A program made the position numbers and the translations under genes. Of a DNA stretch of 17,998 bases, positions 7,231-15,064 are shown in pieces (position 1 is the stretch's first letter; every line of letters begins with the position of its first letter). This stretch comes from DASQDN01 sp035630195 (GTDB lineage Bacteria > Acidobacteriota > Terriglobia > Bryobacterales > Bryobacteraceae), in NCBI GenBank assembly GCA_035630195.1, contig DASQLD010000258.1:1-17998 (forward strand). The letters are read 5' to 3'. The notes beneath the pieces were generated by a model, which worked only from the letters and a program-made list of their open reading frames with translations, was not told where the DNA came from and did no database searches.

Positions 7231-8364
7231 CTACATGAAGTAGTCTTTTACCTTATCCAGGAGACTTTTTTCGTGGGGTTCGTTTTCTTCGGGGAGTGTT
7301 TCGCGCAGTTGCTCGAACAATTTCCGTTGTTCGCGACTCAATTTGGTTGGGATTTTAACGTCAATATTGATGTACATATCCCCTCTGCCGCGGCCTTGCA
7401 GGTTCGGAACGCCCAAACCCTTTAACTTGATCTTGGAACCCTTCTGGGATCCTTCCGGGATTTTGACGCTCTGCAAACCATCGAACGTCTGGATGTCCAC
7501 TTCCGTCCCCAGAACTGCCTGCGCCACGTTCACGGGAACGGTGCAATGGAGGTCGTCGTCGATGCGGTCAAAAATCGGATGCTCTTTGACCTTCAGCAGC
7601 ACATAAAGGTCGCCGGCCGGACCGCCATTCACACCTGGCTGTCCTTCCCCGGTTAGCCGGAGCCTGGTGCCGGTATCCACACCCGCCGGGATATTGATCT
7701 TCAGCTTCTTGTCTTTGCGAAGGTATCCGTCGCCTTTGCACTCTTTGCAGGGACGACGGATGATCTGGCCACGTCCATTGCACTGCGAGCATGTCCGTCG
7801 CACTGTCAGGAACGACTGCTGGTAATGAATCTCGCCCTTGCCCCGACAAACCGGGCACTGCGTCAATCCGTCTTCCGGCTCGGCTCCTTTTCCGGAACAT
7901 CGGCCGCAAGCTTCCATCTTCGGGACCTGAATGTCGGCCGACATGCCCTTCATCATGTCCTCAAAGGACACTTCAAGCTCAAAGGGCAGATCCTCGCCGC
8001 GCTGTGCGCGAGTCCTGCCACGCCGTCCACCTGCGCCGCCAAAAAGATCACCAAACCCGAAAAATTCGCCGAGAATATCCTCGAATCCAGTGAATTGGCC
8101 AGGATCGAATCCGCCCCCGCCGGCTGCAGCGCTTTGAACGCCTGCATGACCGTAGCGATCATAGGCAGCGCGCTTTTGACCGTCGCTGAGGATACTGTAC
8201 GCCTCGGCGGCTTCCTTGAATTTCTCTTCGGCCTCGTGATTATTCGGATTGCGATCCGGGTGGTACTGGAGAGCCAATTTGCGGTACGCTCCCTTTAGCG
8301 TTACCTCATCCACCGCTCGGTCGACACCGAGTACTTCGTAATAGTCTCTTTTTGCCACGTTCAT
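7231..8364 (-). CDS. dnaJ: chaperone protein DnaJ (type I Hsp40)
   Basis: DnaJ delivers unfolded clients to DnaK and stimulates its ATPase. The 377-aa product has the complete type I layout: a J domain with HPD at 35-37, a Gly/Phe-rich linker (about 80-115), and four CxxCxGxG zinc-binding repeats starting at C153, C170, C192 and C206. The C-terminal client-binding domains follow. It is the third gene of the hrcA-grpE-dnaJ unit, starting 13 nt after the grpE stop, with an AGGG upstream as a modest ribosome site. DnaK is not encoded here. All key residues are present, and I see no sign of the truncated DnaJ-like paralogues such as CbpA. Confidence 0.98.
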   Translation of the reverse strand: MNVAKRDYYEVLGVDRAVDEVTLKGAYRKLALQYHPDRNPNNHEAEEKFKEAAEAYSILSDGQKRAAYDRYGHAGVQSAAAGGGGFDPGQFTGFEDILGEFFGFGDLFGGAGGRRGRTRAQRGEDLPFELEVSFEDMMKGMSADIQVPKMEACGRCSGKGAEPEDGLTQCPVCRGKGEIHYQQSFLTVRRTCSQCNGRGQIIRRPCKECKGDGYLRKDKKLKINIPAGVDTGTRLRLTGEGQPGVNGGPAGDLYVLLKVKEHPIFDRIDDDLHCTVPVNVAQAVLGTEVDIQTFDGLQSVKIPEGSQKGSKIKLKGLGVPNLQGRGRGDMYINIDVKIPTKLSREQRKLFEQLRETLPEENEPHEKSLLDKVKDYFM

Positions 8365-8377
8365 TACCGACCCTGCG

Positions 8378-8923
8378 TCATGATCGTACTGCTACCTTTA
8401 CCATCGACGGTCGTAGCAGTTTTCCTTTAAAGTTGTAACCCCGCTGATATTCTTCGAGGATGGCTCCGTCCGGAGCGTCCTCCTGCTCCACACGCTGGAC
8501 AGCCTCGTGCAGATGGGGGTCAAAGTTCGCCTTCTCGGTAGGGATCGGCTCCAGTCCCTGCTTAGTAAGCGTTTCGAGCATCCTCTTGTAGATCAACTCA
8601 ATGCCCTTCACCAGTTCACTATCGGCCGCCCCCGTGGCTTGGGCGGCCTTCAACGCCCGCTCAAAATCATCGAGGATCGGAAGCAATGCTCGTACGCTTT
8701 CCATGCTCGCGTATTCGGCGAACTCCATCCGTTCGCGTTCGATACGCCGGCGGTAATTTTCGAATTCTGCCTGACGTCGCCGCAGCAGATCCTCAAGCTC
8801 CGCCTTTTCGCCTGCCCACTGGTGGGCATCGGCGTCGGGCGCAGGCTGAATTTCGTCGACAACCTCAGGAGTTTCAGTCGACGTATCGCTGCCGTCGACA
8901 GCGGATCTATTGTCTTCTTGCAT
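8378..8923 (-). CDS. grpE: nucleotide exchange factor GrpE
   Basis: GrpE releases ADP from DnaK. From the ATG (complement of 8921-8923) the product is 181 aa. It has an acidic, low-complexity N-terminus, then a long helical dimerisation segment rich in Arg and Glu (ELEDLLRRRQAEFENYRRR). The C-terminal beta domain carries the family signature: LEPIPTEKANFDPHLHEAV followed by GYNFKGKLLRPSMVKVA. An in-frame TTG at 8939-8941 would add six residues; neither start has a clear Shine-Dalgarno, and I chose the ATG. It lies between hrcA and dnaJ in the same direction, so it should be expressed with them. Confidence 0.95.
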   Translation of the reverse strand: MQEDNRSAVDGSDTSTETPEVVDEIQPAPDADAHQWAGEKAELEDLLRRRQAEFENYRRRIERERMEFAEYASMESVRALLPILDDFERALKAAQATGAADSELVKGIELIYKRMLETLTKQGLEPIPTEKANFDPHLHEAVQRVEQEDAPDGAILEEYQRGYNFKGKLLRPSMVKVAVRS

Positions 8924-8964
8924 GATGTTCAAACTAATCAAATTCTGTTATTTCGGGAGTATTC

Positions 8965-10002
8965 TTAGGCCCGGAAGCTTCCGAAGGCTTGGCCGACATG
9001 GAGGACCGCGGAAATGACCTTCTCATAATTCATTCGCATCGGCCCGACAACCGCGATTTTGCCGGACAGGCCATTGGGAAGATTGACGGTAATTCCAATG
9101 ATGGAGAGCTCGCTCATCGCTGGGTGCGCCTCAGCAAGTCCTACGCGGACAGCCAGTTCTCCCTGCGGATACTCGAGGAAGCGGTCGAGCAATAGCAAAA
9201 CCTTCTTCTTTTGTTCGAGCGCGCGGAAGAGGTCCCGCATTTTCTCCCGGGTAAGATGCAGATCCAGTCCCAGCAAATTCGAGGCGCCTTCGAAGTGCAC
9301 TTCGGGAGCCAGCCCCAATTCAAGCAAACCCTTTTCATACAACAGATTAAGACGCCGAAGGATGGCGTCATAAGCTGCGCTCTCCTGACGCAAACGATAC
9401 TCGAGCTCACGTTGGATGTCTGCCAGCAGCCATCCGCTGAAGTTGGCGTTCAGGTAGTTACGAATTGACTGTAATTCATCGAACGAAACATGCTCGTTCA
9501 AACTCACGACACGATTCCGGACCATCCGGTCCCGCGTAGCAACAATCATCAAAACGCGCCGGTCGGGAAGACTCACGAACTCGACTTGATCCAGAATCTG
9601 GCTCGCGGTGGGAATGGCAGCGGCGATACCCAGTCCGCGAGTCATTTCCGATAGCAAGTGAGATGAGTGTTCGACACGGGCCTGCATTGTTTCGAGGTCG
9701 CAGAGTTCGGAACGCAGACGCTCGAGTTCTACCGACAATACGCGCCTTTGTGTAAGAGAATGCACATAACTCTGAAAGGCCTTCTCCGTAGGGACACGGC
9801 CTGCAGACGTGTGCGGCTGCGCCAAATAACCCTCTTCGTAAAGATCGGCCATGATGTTTCGAACTGTCGCAGGGCTCAGATTTTCACGGAGACGGCGCGC
9901 AACTGTCCTAGATGCAACGGGTTCACCCGTTTCTATGTAGGTCTGCACGATAGAGTGCAGAATCGCGAGATGCCGGGATTGGGATGCCGACTGTCTAGTC
10001 AT
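8965..10002 (-). CDS. hrcA: heat-inducible transcription repressor HrcA
   Basis: HrcA represses class I heat-shock operons, classically by binding the CIRCE operator. The 345-aa product has the N-terminal winged-helix region (about 1-75), including ASRTVARRLRENLSPATVRNIMADL and the conserved GYLAQPHTSAGRVPTEKAFQSYV segment. The GAF-like and dimerisation region follows, ending with SIIGITVNLPNGLSGKIAVVGPMRMNYEKVI. It is the first gene of the - strand unit followed by grpE and dnaJ, so it probably regulates its own operon. I find no TTAGCACTC-N9-GAGTGCTAA element in the upstream 142 bases, so either the operator is different or control occurs at other loci. No well-spaced Shine-Dalgarno precedes the ATG. 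Confidence 0.96.
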   Translation of the reverse strand: MTRQSASQSRHLAILHSIVQTYIETGEPVASRTVARRLRENLSPATVRNIMADLYEEGYLAQPHTSAGRVPTEKAFQSYVHSLTQRRVLSVELERLRSELCDLETMQARVEHSSHLLSEMTRGLGIAAAIPTASQILDQVEFVSLPDRRVLMIVATRDRMVRNRVVSLNEHVSFDELQSIRNYLNANFSGWLLADIQRELEYRLRQESAAYDAILRRLNLLYEKGLLELGLAPEVHFEGASNLLGLDLHLTREKMRDLFRALEQKKKVLLLLDRFLEYPQGELAVRVGLAEAHPAMSELSIIGITVNLPNGLSGKIAVVGPMRMNYEKVISAVLHVGQAFGSFRA

Positions 10003-10033
10003 ATCGAGCGGCGCAACACCCTCTTATAAGACT

Positions 10034-10063
10034 ATTTTACGGGTAAGGATAGACCTTAAGCAA
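10034..10063 (-). promoter_or_regulatory. candidate sigma70-type promoter for hrcA-grpE-dnaJ
   Basis: On the - strand a -35-like TTGCTT (complement of 10058-10063) and a -10-like TAAAAT (complement of 10034-10039) are separated by 18 nt. Transcription would start near 10027, giving a leader of about 25 nt. An 8-bp perfect palindrome CTTATAAG (10023-10030) overlaps that start point and could be an operator. This rests on pattern matching only. Confidence 0.45.
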
Positions 10064-10084
10064 GTTGCGTGCCGATGACGTAGA

Positions 10085-10114
10085 TTTTCACCGGTTAACC
10101 CGGCCTGTTACAAT
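10085..10114 (+). promoter_or_regulatory. candidate promoter for the small membrane-protein gene
   Basis: A -10-like TACAAT (10109-10114) sits 18 nt after a weak -35-like TTTTCA (10085-10090). The spacer contains the palindrome GGTTAACC (10093-10100), which may be a regulator site. The -35 match is poor, so this is tentative. Confidence 0.35.
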
Positions 10115-10130
10115 ACCCCTTCAATCCCCT

Positions 10131-10135
10131 GGAGG
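10131..10135 (+). promoter_or_regulatory. ribosome binding site supporting a TTG start
   Basis: A strong GGAGG lies 9 nt before the TTG at 10145 and 18 nt before the first in-frame ATG at 10154. The spacing favours the TTG. Confidence 0.6.
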
Positions 10136-10144
10136 TCACGGGCC

Positions 10145-10540
10145 TTGTTCGCAATGATACTCCGTGTGTATAGCTATCTATATCACTTTGTGCTTTGCCT
10201 GTTTTTGATGGGAGTCGCGGCGCTGGCGATCTCCAGTCCGAGTATATTGAATTTAGCAATGCTGCCGTGGTCCGGCTCCGATCTGAAGACTTGGCTGCTT
10301 TGGGGCGGTTTGGCCGGCCTGATCAGTATTATCCTGGCAATCACGGGAGTTTTTCGGTTCCTATTTCCTCTATGGACACTCACCGTTGTGATATTGATGG
10401 TGCAGGGTTTTCTGATAAAGCCTTATATCTTCGAAGATGAAACGTCCTTTTACAGAGTTTTATGGATGATCGCAGGAGCCGCTCTCGCCTTTTTGGCGAG
10501 CCTGACGCTATTCCGGCCGACGCGTTCCCACCGGGCTTAA
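10145..10540 (+). CDS. small four-helix integral membrane protein, unknown function
   Basis: I do not recognise a family. The 131-aa product is strongly hydrophobic, with four likely membrane helices at about residues 10-30, 49-70, 72-91 and 104-123, short polar loops, and a basic tail (RPTRSHRA). The loop before the last helix is acidic (FEDETSFYR). The TTG start is chosen from the GGAGG 9 nt upstream. It is transcribed divergently from hrcA. At its 3' end the TAA overlaps, on the TTAA at 10537-10540, the stop of the convergent DUF1501 gene. Codon usage resembles its neighbours, and the good ribosome site supports a real gene. Confidence 0.75.
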   Translation: MFAMILRVYSYLYHFVLCLFLMGVAALAISSPSILNLAMLPWSGSDLKTWLLWGGLAGLISIILAITGVFRFLFPLWTLTVVILMVQGFLIKPYIFEDETSFYRVLWMIAGAALAFLASLTLFRPTRSHRA

Positions 10541-11907
10541 GACCAGAGTTCGTGAATCGGGGCGTATTGCACGCCCTGATTCGTGGGCACATATTCGAAG
10601 CCGCGGCCGAGTGGATCATCGTAGCGCACCGTCGTCCAGTCTACTCCTAGCGCCGAATAGATTGTCGCCTCAACATCCTCTACCCGAATATCGCGCTCGG
10701 CAGACCAGCCGGGTTCTGACGTAGCGCGAGCGGCTTCGTCGGTCGCTCCGATCGCGCGCTTGCCTCGAATTTTCGCTCCCGCTACCAGAACTGCCTGCTG
10801 CAAGAAATGATCGCGTCCCGCCTGTCCATTCGGCGACCCGGTAGTTCGGCCAAATTCGCCCATCGCGATGATCAACGTCTCGTCGAGCAGACCGTCAGTC
10901 TTCAAGTCGGCAATCAGCGGAGCCAGTCCGCTATCAAATTGGCGAGTAAGGTTCTGCAGACCCGCATTCGGAGTGTAGATATTCTGATGCATATCCCATC
11001 CGCCCATCGTGATCTGAATGAATCTTGTGCCGAGATTTGCGCGCAGAAGATTGCGCGCCGTGATGCACGCGTTGCCAAAAGCGGTAGTTCCGTAAAGCGC
11101 GCGCTGCGCCGCATCGAATGTGAAAATTCGGTTCACATCGGGGTTGTACATCAGCTTGCGGGCGCTGAGATTGAACGAGGCCACCTCGTCAACCGCTCCA
11201 CCAAGCTCCGACGCCCCTGAGCGATTCTCCGCGTCGATGTCCTGCAGCAAATTGAATCGCCTGTCGAATACTCCCTGGCCGTCGGCATGACTTGCATTGC
11301 CGATTCCATTCCCGTTGGGATTGACGTAGAAAGGCGAGTGATCGGGAGTAAGATACCCCTGATCCGGGCCGCTTCCGGTGTTCAAAGAAACAAATGCCGG
11401 TAACGTAGCTTTTCGACCGAGACCCAATTCCAGCGACACCACCGACCCGATATGTGGCGCAATCTTGGCAAGTCCCGAGATGGGGTTGCGACCGATCTGG
11501 ATCCATGTCCGCGACAACTCATGGACGGCGGCCCAGGACTTCGTCGACCGAAGCAACGCGATGTGATCCAATTGCTCGCCTAGGAGCGGCATGATCCCTT
11601 GCGGCCACCGCAGATCTCCGTACGATGTAGGAGCCATGAAGGACGGAGTCCAAACCCCTTCCTTAAGATCGAACGTGTCACAGTGGCTGGGGCCACCAGC
11701 CATCAAAATGAAAATCACGTTCTTCGCGGTTCCGATCGGGCTGACGGCCGCCTTTGCGACCGTCTCGAGCGGCCGGGATGGCATCAGAAAGTAACCGCCC
11801 ACAGCCGACGCGCAATGCCGAAAAAACAAGCGGCGGCTCAGCTGCGGGCGGGCCCAGAAATGTGAGCCTTTGATGTTACTCCAATCGATTCCGAAGCGAT
11901 CTCTCAT
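10537..11907 (-). CDS. DUF1501 family protein, predicted Tat-exported
   Basis: The 456-aa product matches what I know of DUF1501 proteins, which belong to the alkaline-phosphatase/sulfatase-like superfamily and whose activity is not established. Family marks are IFILMAGGPSHCDTFDLK (about 65-82), MGGWDMHQN, and the metal-site-like MGEFGRTTGSPN...GRDHF near the C-terminus. The N-terminus has S24-R-R-L-F-F-R followed by a moderately hydrophobic stretch, a good Tat-type signal, so it probably acts outside the cytoplasm. The start lies 10 nt after the DUF1549 gene stop, with AAGGG 7 nt before the ATG overlapping that stop region, so the two genes look coupled. Its stop shares TTAA with the convergent membrane-protein gene. 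Confidence 0.88.
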   Translation of the reverse strand: MRDRFGIDWSNIKGSHFWARPQLSRRLFFRHCASAVGGYFLMPSRPLETVAKAAVSPIGTAKNVIFILMAGGPSHCDTFDLKEGVWTPSFMAPTSYGDLRWPQGIMPLLGEQLDHIALLRSTKSWAAVHELSRTWIQIGRNPISGLAKIAPHIGSVVSLELGLGRKATLPAFVSLNTGSGPDQGYLTPDHSPFYVNPNGNGIGNASHADGQGVFDRRFNLLQDIDAENRSGASELGGAVDEVASFNLSARKLMYNPDVNRIFTFDAAQRALYGTTAFGNACITARNLLRANLGTRFIQITMGGWDMHQNIYTPNAGLQNLTRQFDSGLAPLIADLKTDGLLDETLIIAMGEFGRTTGSPNGQAGRDHFLQQAVLVAGAKIRGKRAIGATDEAARATSEPGWSAERDIRVEDVEATIYSALGVDWTTVRYDDPLGRGFEYVPTNQGVQYAPIHELWS

Positions 11908-11917
11908 GACGAATCCC

Positions 11918-13873
11918 TTAGTAACTGAATAGAAAATCCACTTTATTCACTGCTACCCAAGCGAGATCTTCGATCGCCGTATTACGAGCTACTTTTGTAA
12001 AATGAGCTACCGCTTTGCTGCGCTCTGCCGTTGTCGGTTTGCGCGAAAGAAAAGTCAGCCACAAATCGTCCACTAGTTCACCGTTGTCGGTGATTTTGGC
12101 GAGTTCCTTCAAGTAAGGTGAGTTCGCAATTTTGATCTTCGGCAGCACTACCGTGTTGTCGTTCATGAGACTAAGCTGCTGTAGAATCGAGCCCGTCTCC
12201 GCCCGTCGCGCGGTATCGCGATTCCCGCGCAGGAAGGTGTTCAGGAAATTCACGACGCTGCCGTTTTGTGTACCGTTGAGAAATCGCGGCTCCGTGGCAT
12301 CGGGCATCTTCATCGCCCATGCCACGGGATCGGATTTCGGCCGTGAATTCGCTGGCGTTATCTGCGGAATTGTCTGATTGTTGACCAGTTGATAGCTGAG
12401 TTGCGGCATCACGCCGGTGGCCTTCACGATTGCATCATGAACTTCTTCCGCCATCATTCGCCGCGGATAATGCCGAGCAAATAAAGGCACATACTCAACC
12501 TTCCATTCCGGCTCATAACGGGAGCTGAGTTGATAGGCGGAGGAATGGACGATCGTCTTGATCAGTTCCCGCAAATTGGTGTCGTTCTCGACAAAGAACT
12601 GACTCAGCTTGATCAACAACTGAGGATGCGTCGCCTGAAGAGTCCAGGGAGAAGCCGGCGGTTTGTTGGCATCTAGGCGATCCGGATCAAGCGTATCCAC
12701 GGGATCAACCAGCCCGATCCCGAAGAACTCCTTCCAAAGACGGTTCGCAAAGTTGATACCGAAAAGCGGATCGTTGATCAGTTTATTTGCAAATGCCGCG
12801 CGCCAGTTGCCAGTAGCCCTTGTACCGTCACGGTACTCCGGCGTGAGGTTCCGTTCGCTGCCGATCGGCGTCCGGCCCGGACGATTTCCAAAGGTCGTAT
12901 TGAGATCGTACGTTCCCGCAGCCGCGTCGACGACGTCCGTGCTGTTGTACAAAGCGTGGCCATATTGGCCCGTGCCTGGCACAACGTTATTCAGCCGCAC
13001 GCGCGAGAAATGCGCCGCCATGCGTTGGGCATCGGATCGCGTGCCTTTGGTTCCCCAAACCGTCAACTGCTCAAGATGATTCCGCCCGCTGTGGCAGAGC
13101 AGACAATCATAATGCCCGAGACCCAAGTATGACGTGGCGCTCTTGACCAGCATCTGATCGTAGGTGTCCTGCGCCGGACCCATACCTGCGCTCCCGAGCA
13201 CGATGAAATTCGCCGGAGCGTTCTCCGTGAAGAAGTTGTTGCCGCCTCTGGTCAGCGTGTCGTAAACGATCGCGGTCATCGGACGGTTGTGCGACAGTTG
13301 CTCGCGAATCCAACCGTCAAAAGCGTTGCGTCCTTCAATCTGAGGGCGGCGATTGTTGGTCGATGGAATCTCGGTCATTCCCACCAGATCCTGGAACCAG
13401 ACACCCCATTTGTCATTGAACTCAGGAGCGGTGATGAGAGTCTCAATGACACGGCTTCGTTTGTCGGTTGCCGCGCTCGCTACAAACTCCTTCACATCGT
13501 TTGCCGAAGGAATGCGACCGATGATGTCGAGGTAAACACGGCGAAGAAATTCTTCATCGCTGCTGATTTTCGCGGGCTTCACATTCATCGCGTCGAGCTT
13601 CCCGAAGATCTCGTCGTCGATGAAATTGCGCCGAATCGGAGCCGCGTCGGCGCCAGCTTCTACGGTCGAAAAGTGCGCTTCCGCGAACTTTCGAACGCGC
13701 GCGTGTACGGCATCGCGAGTCCTTCCCTGAGCGTTCAGGAATTGCGCGGGGTCGGAGCGGAACGTGCATCCTTGTTCGGGCGCCGTGGATTGTTCACTCG
13801 GAACCGAATCCTCTTGCGCCCAGGCGAAGATCGCCAAAGCCAAAACTGCACACAACGCTCGCGACAATCTCAT
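11918..13873 (-). CDS. secreted DUF1549/DUF1553 domain protein with CxxCH motif
   Basis: The 651-aa product begins with a Sec-type signal peptide; the likely cleavage follows A17-W-A19. A DUF1549 (PSCyt2-like) region follows, recognisable from IDDEIFGKL and EEFLRRVYLDIIGRIPSANDV, ending in C257-L-L-C260-H261, the place where this family usually carries a CxxCH. The C-terminal DUF1553 (PSD1-like) region contains FANKLINDPLFGINFANRLW, RYEPEWKVEYVPLFARHYPRRMMAEEVHDAI and LWLTFLSRKPT. The N-terminal heme domain (PSCyt1) often seen in planctomycete relatives is absent. These families are frequently paired with DUF1501 genes, as here. Heme binding through the single CxxCH is possible but not shown. 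Biochemical function is unknown. Confidence 0.9.
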   Translation of the reverse strand: MRLSRALCAVLALAIFAWAQEDSVPSEQSTAPEQGCTFRSDPAQFLNAQGRTRDAVHARVRKFAEAHFSTVEAGADAAPIRRNFIDDEIFGKLDAMNVKPAKISSDEEFLRRVYLDIIGRIPSANDVKEFVASAATDKRSRVIETLITAPEFNDKWGVWFQDLVGMTEIPSTNNRRPQIEGRNAFDGWIREQLSHNRPMTAIVYDTLTRGGNNFFTENAPANFIVLGSAGMGPAQDTYDQMLVKSATSYLGLGHYDCLLCHSGRNHLEQLTVWGTKGTRSDAQRMAAHFSRVRLNNVVPGTGQYGHALYNSTDVVDAAAGTYDLNTTFGNRPGRTPIGSERNLTPEYRDGTRATGNWRAAFANKLINDPLFGINFANRLWKEFFGIGLVDPVDTLDPDRLDANKPPASPWTLQATHPQLLIKLSQFFVENDTNLRELIKTIVHSSAYQLSSRYEPEWKVEYVPLFARHYPRRMMAEEVHDAIVKATGVMPQLSYQLVNNQTIPQITPANSRPKSDPVAWAMKMPDATEPRFLNGTQNGSVVNFLNTFLRGNRDTARRAETGSILQQLSLMNDNTVVLPKIKIANSPYLKELAKITDNGELVDDLWLTFLSRKPTTAERSKAVAHFTKVARNTAIEDLAWVAVNKVDFLFSY

Positions 13874-13901
13874 ATGAGATACCCATACCCAAGTCCAGCC
13901 T

Positions 13902-13931
13902 ACAGTAGGATCAGTATCCCACGGCTGTCAA
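13902..13931 (-). promoter_or_regulatory. candidate promoter for the DUF1549-DUF1501 unit
   Basis: On the - strand a perfect -35 consensus TTGACA (complement of 13926-13931) is followed after 18 nt by a weak -10, TACTGT (complement of 13902-13907). The site lies in the 114-base divergent gap with rlmN. I see no convincing promoter facing rlmN in the same gap. Confidence 0.35.
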
Positions 13932-13987
13932 TCGGGCGTTTTCGTAAGTCACTGTACGTCAAACCCTATGCCACACTAATAGTTGCG

Positions 13988-15052
13988 ATGAGGGAATCTC
14001 TCGTCGGCCTCGATTCGGCCGAAATACAACGTTTGCTGGGTCCCGGACAACCGGCTTTTCGAGCGCGCCAGATTTATCAGGCGCTATATCAGCAGAAAGT
14101 GGCGGATCTGAACGAGATTACGACGCTTCCGCTACGTCTGCGTGAGCAGCTCTCGCAAATGGTTAACTTTGGAATGCCGGAGGCGGAATCGTGGTTTGAT
14201 TCATCGGATGGCACACGCCGGTATCTTCTAAAGCTCGACGACGGGCGCACTGTCGAGACTGTCCTCATGCCCGAAGAAGGGCGCAACACCATCTGTATTT
14301 CATCGCAGGTAGGTTGCCCGGTGGATTGCCAGTTTTGCCTGACGGCAAAGATGGGTATCGAACGAAACCTGACTGCCGGCGAGATCGTAGGACAAATTCT
14401 TCTTGTCGCTGCGCGCCATGGCTTGTCGCCAACAGACAGTCAGTTGAACGTCGTGATGATGGGAATGGGCGAGCCGCTCCTGAATCTTGCGAGTGTGCTG
14501 AAAGCTTGCCGGATTCTGTTCGATCCGGAGGGCGTGGGCATGTCACCCCGTCGCGTTACTGTCTCGACTGCTGGGATCATACCCAAAATTGTGGAGTTCT
14601 CGGCCGATCCAGCTAGGCCCAAACTCGCGATCTCACTGAATGCGTCCCATGAGGAGCAGCGGCAGGAGTTGATGCCGATCACACGCAAGTGGCATTTAAA
14701 GGATCTGATCGAGACATGCCGCGCTTACCCATTACGTCCCTGGGAAAAGCTTACATTCGAATACGTCCTTCTGAAAGGTGTGAACGATACGGACGCAGAC
14801 GCTCGACGAGTCGTCGGCCTGCTAGGCAACATCAACTGCAAGGTCAACCTGATCGCATGGAATCCTGGACCGGGGATCCCTTATGAGCGGCCAGATGACG
14901 AGCGTGTAGCCTCGTTTCAGGACATCGTACGCCGATCGATTCCTTGCTTCGTGCGCAAGCCTCGTGGCCTCGACATCTATGCGGCCTGCGGTCAACTGAA
15001 GCGCACGACCGAGTTGGTGAGTCTGAGCCCGCTAGCGCCTGCCGCGATCTAG
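13988..15052 (+). CDS. rlmN: dual-specificity 23S rRNA/tRNA adenine-C2 methyltransferase RlmN (radical SAM)
   Basis: RlmN methylates C2 of A2503 in 23S rRNA and of A37 in some tRNAs. From the ATG at 13988 the product is 354 aa, normal for the family. The radical-SAM cluster motif is C110-P-V-D-C114-Q-F-C117. The MGMGEPLLN SAM-binding segment follows. The C-terminal cysteine C334 in YAACGQL is the residue that carries the methyl group during catalysis, and the VLLKGVNDTDADA motif is typical. The open frame extends far upstream across the divergent gene, but homology begins at MRESLVGLDSAEIQRLL. An in-frame ATG at 13874 is less likely. No strong Shine-Dalgarno is seen. RlmN differs from Cfr by its product position (C2, not C8); the overall sequence fits RlmN. 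Confidence 0.96.
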   Translation: MRESLVGLDSAEIQRLLGPGQPAFRARQIYQALYQQKVADLNEITTLPLRLREQLSQMVNFGMPEAESWFDSSDGTRRYLLKLDDGRTVETVLMPEEGRNTICISSQVGCPVDCQFCLTAKMGIERNLTAGEIVGQILLVAARHGLSPTDSQLNVVMMGMGEPLLNLASVLKACRILFDPEGVGMSPRRVTVSTAGIIPKIVEFSADPARPKLAISLNASHEEQRQELMPITRKWHLKDLIETCRAYPLRPWEKLTFEYVLLKGVNDTDADARRVVGLLGNINCKVNLIAWNPGPGIPYERPDDERVASFQDIVRRSIPCFVRKPRGLDIYAACGQLKRTTELVSLSPLAPAAI

Positions 15053-15064
15053 ACGAGTGAGAAG

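Noticed and set aside
10003..10144. CIRCE operator upstream of hrcA
   Set aside because: Neither TTAGCACTC nor GAGTGCTAA, nor a convincing degenerate pair at 9-nt spacing, is present on either strand.
13289..13987. Upstream extension of the rlmN frame by about 230 codons
   Set aside because: It is antisense to the DUF1549 gene's 5' part and shows no RlmN homology until MRESLVGL at 13988.
13874..13987. Forward promoter for rlmN
   Set aside because: Possible -10-like strings (TATGCC, TAATAG) lack any reasonable -35 at 16-18 nt, so none is called.
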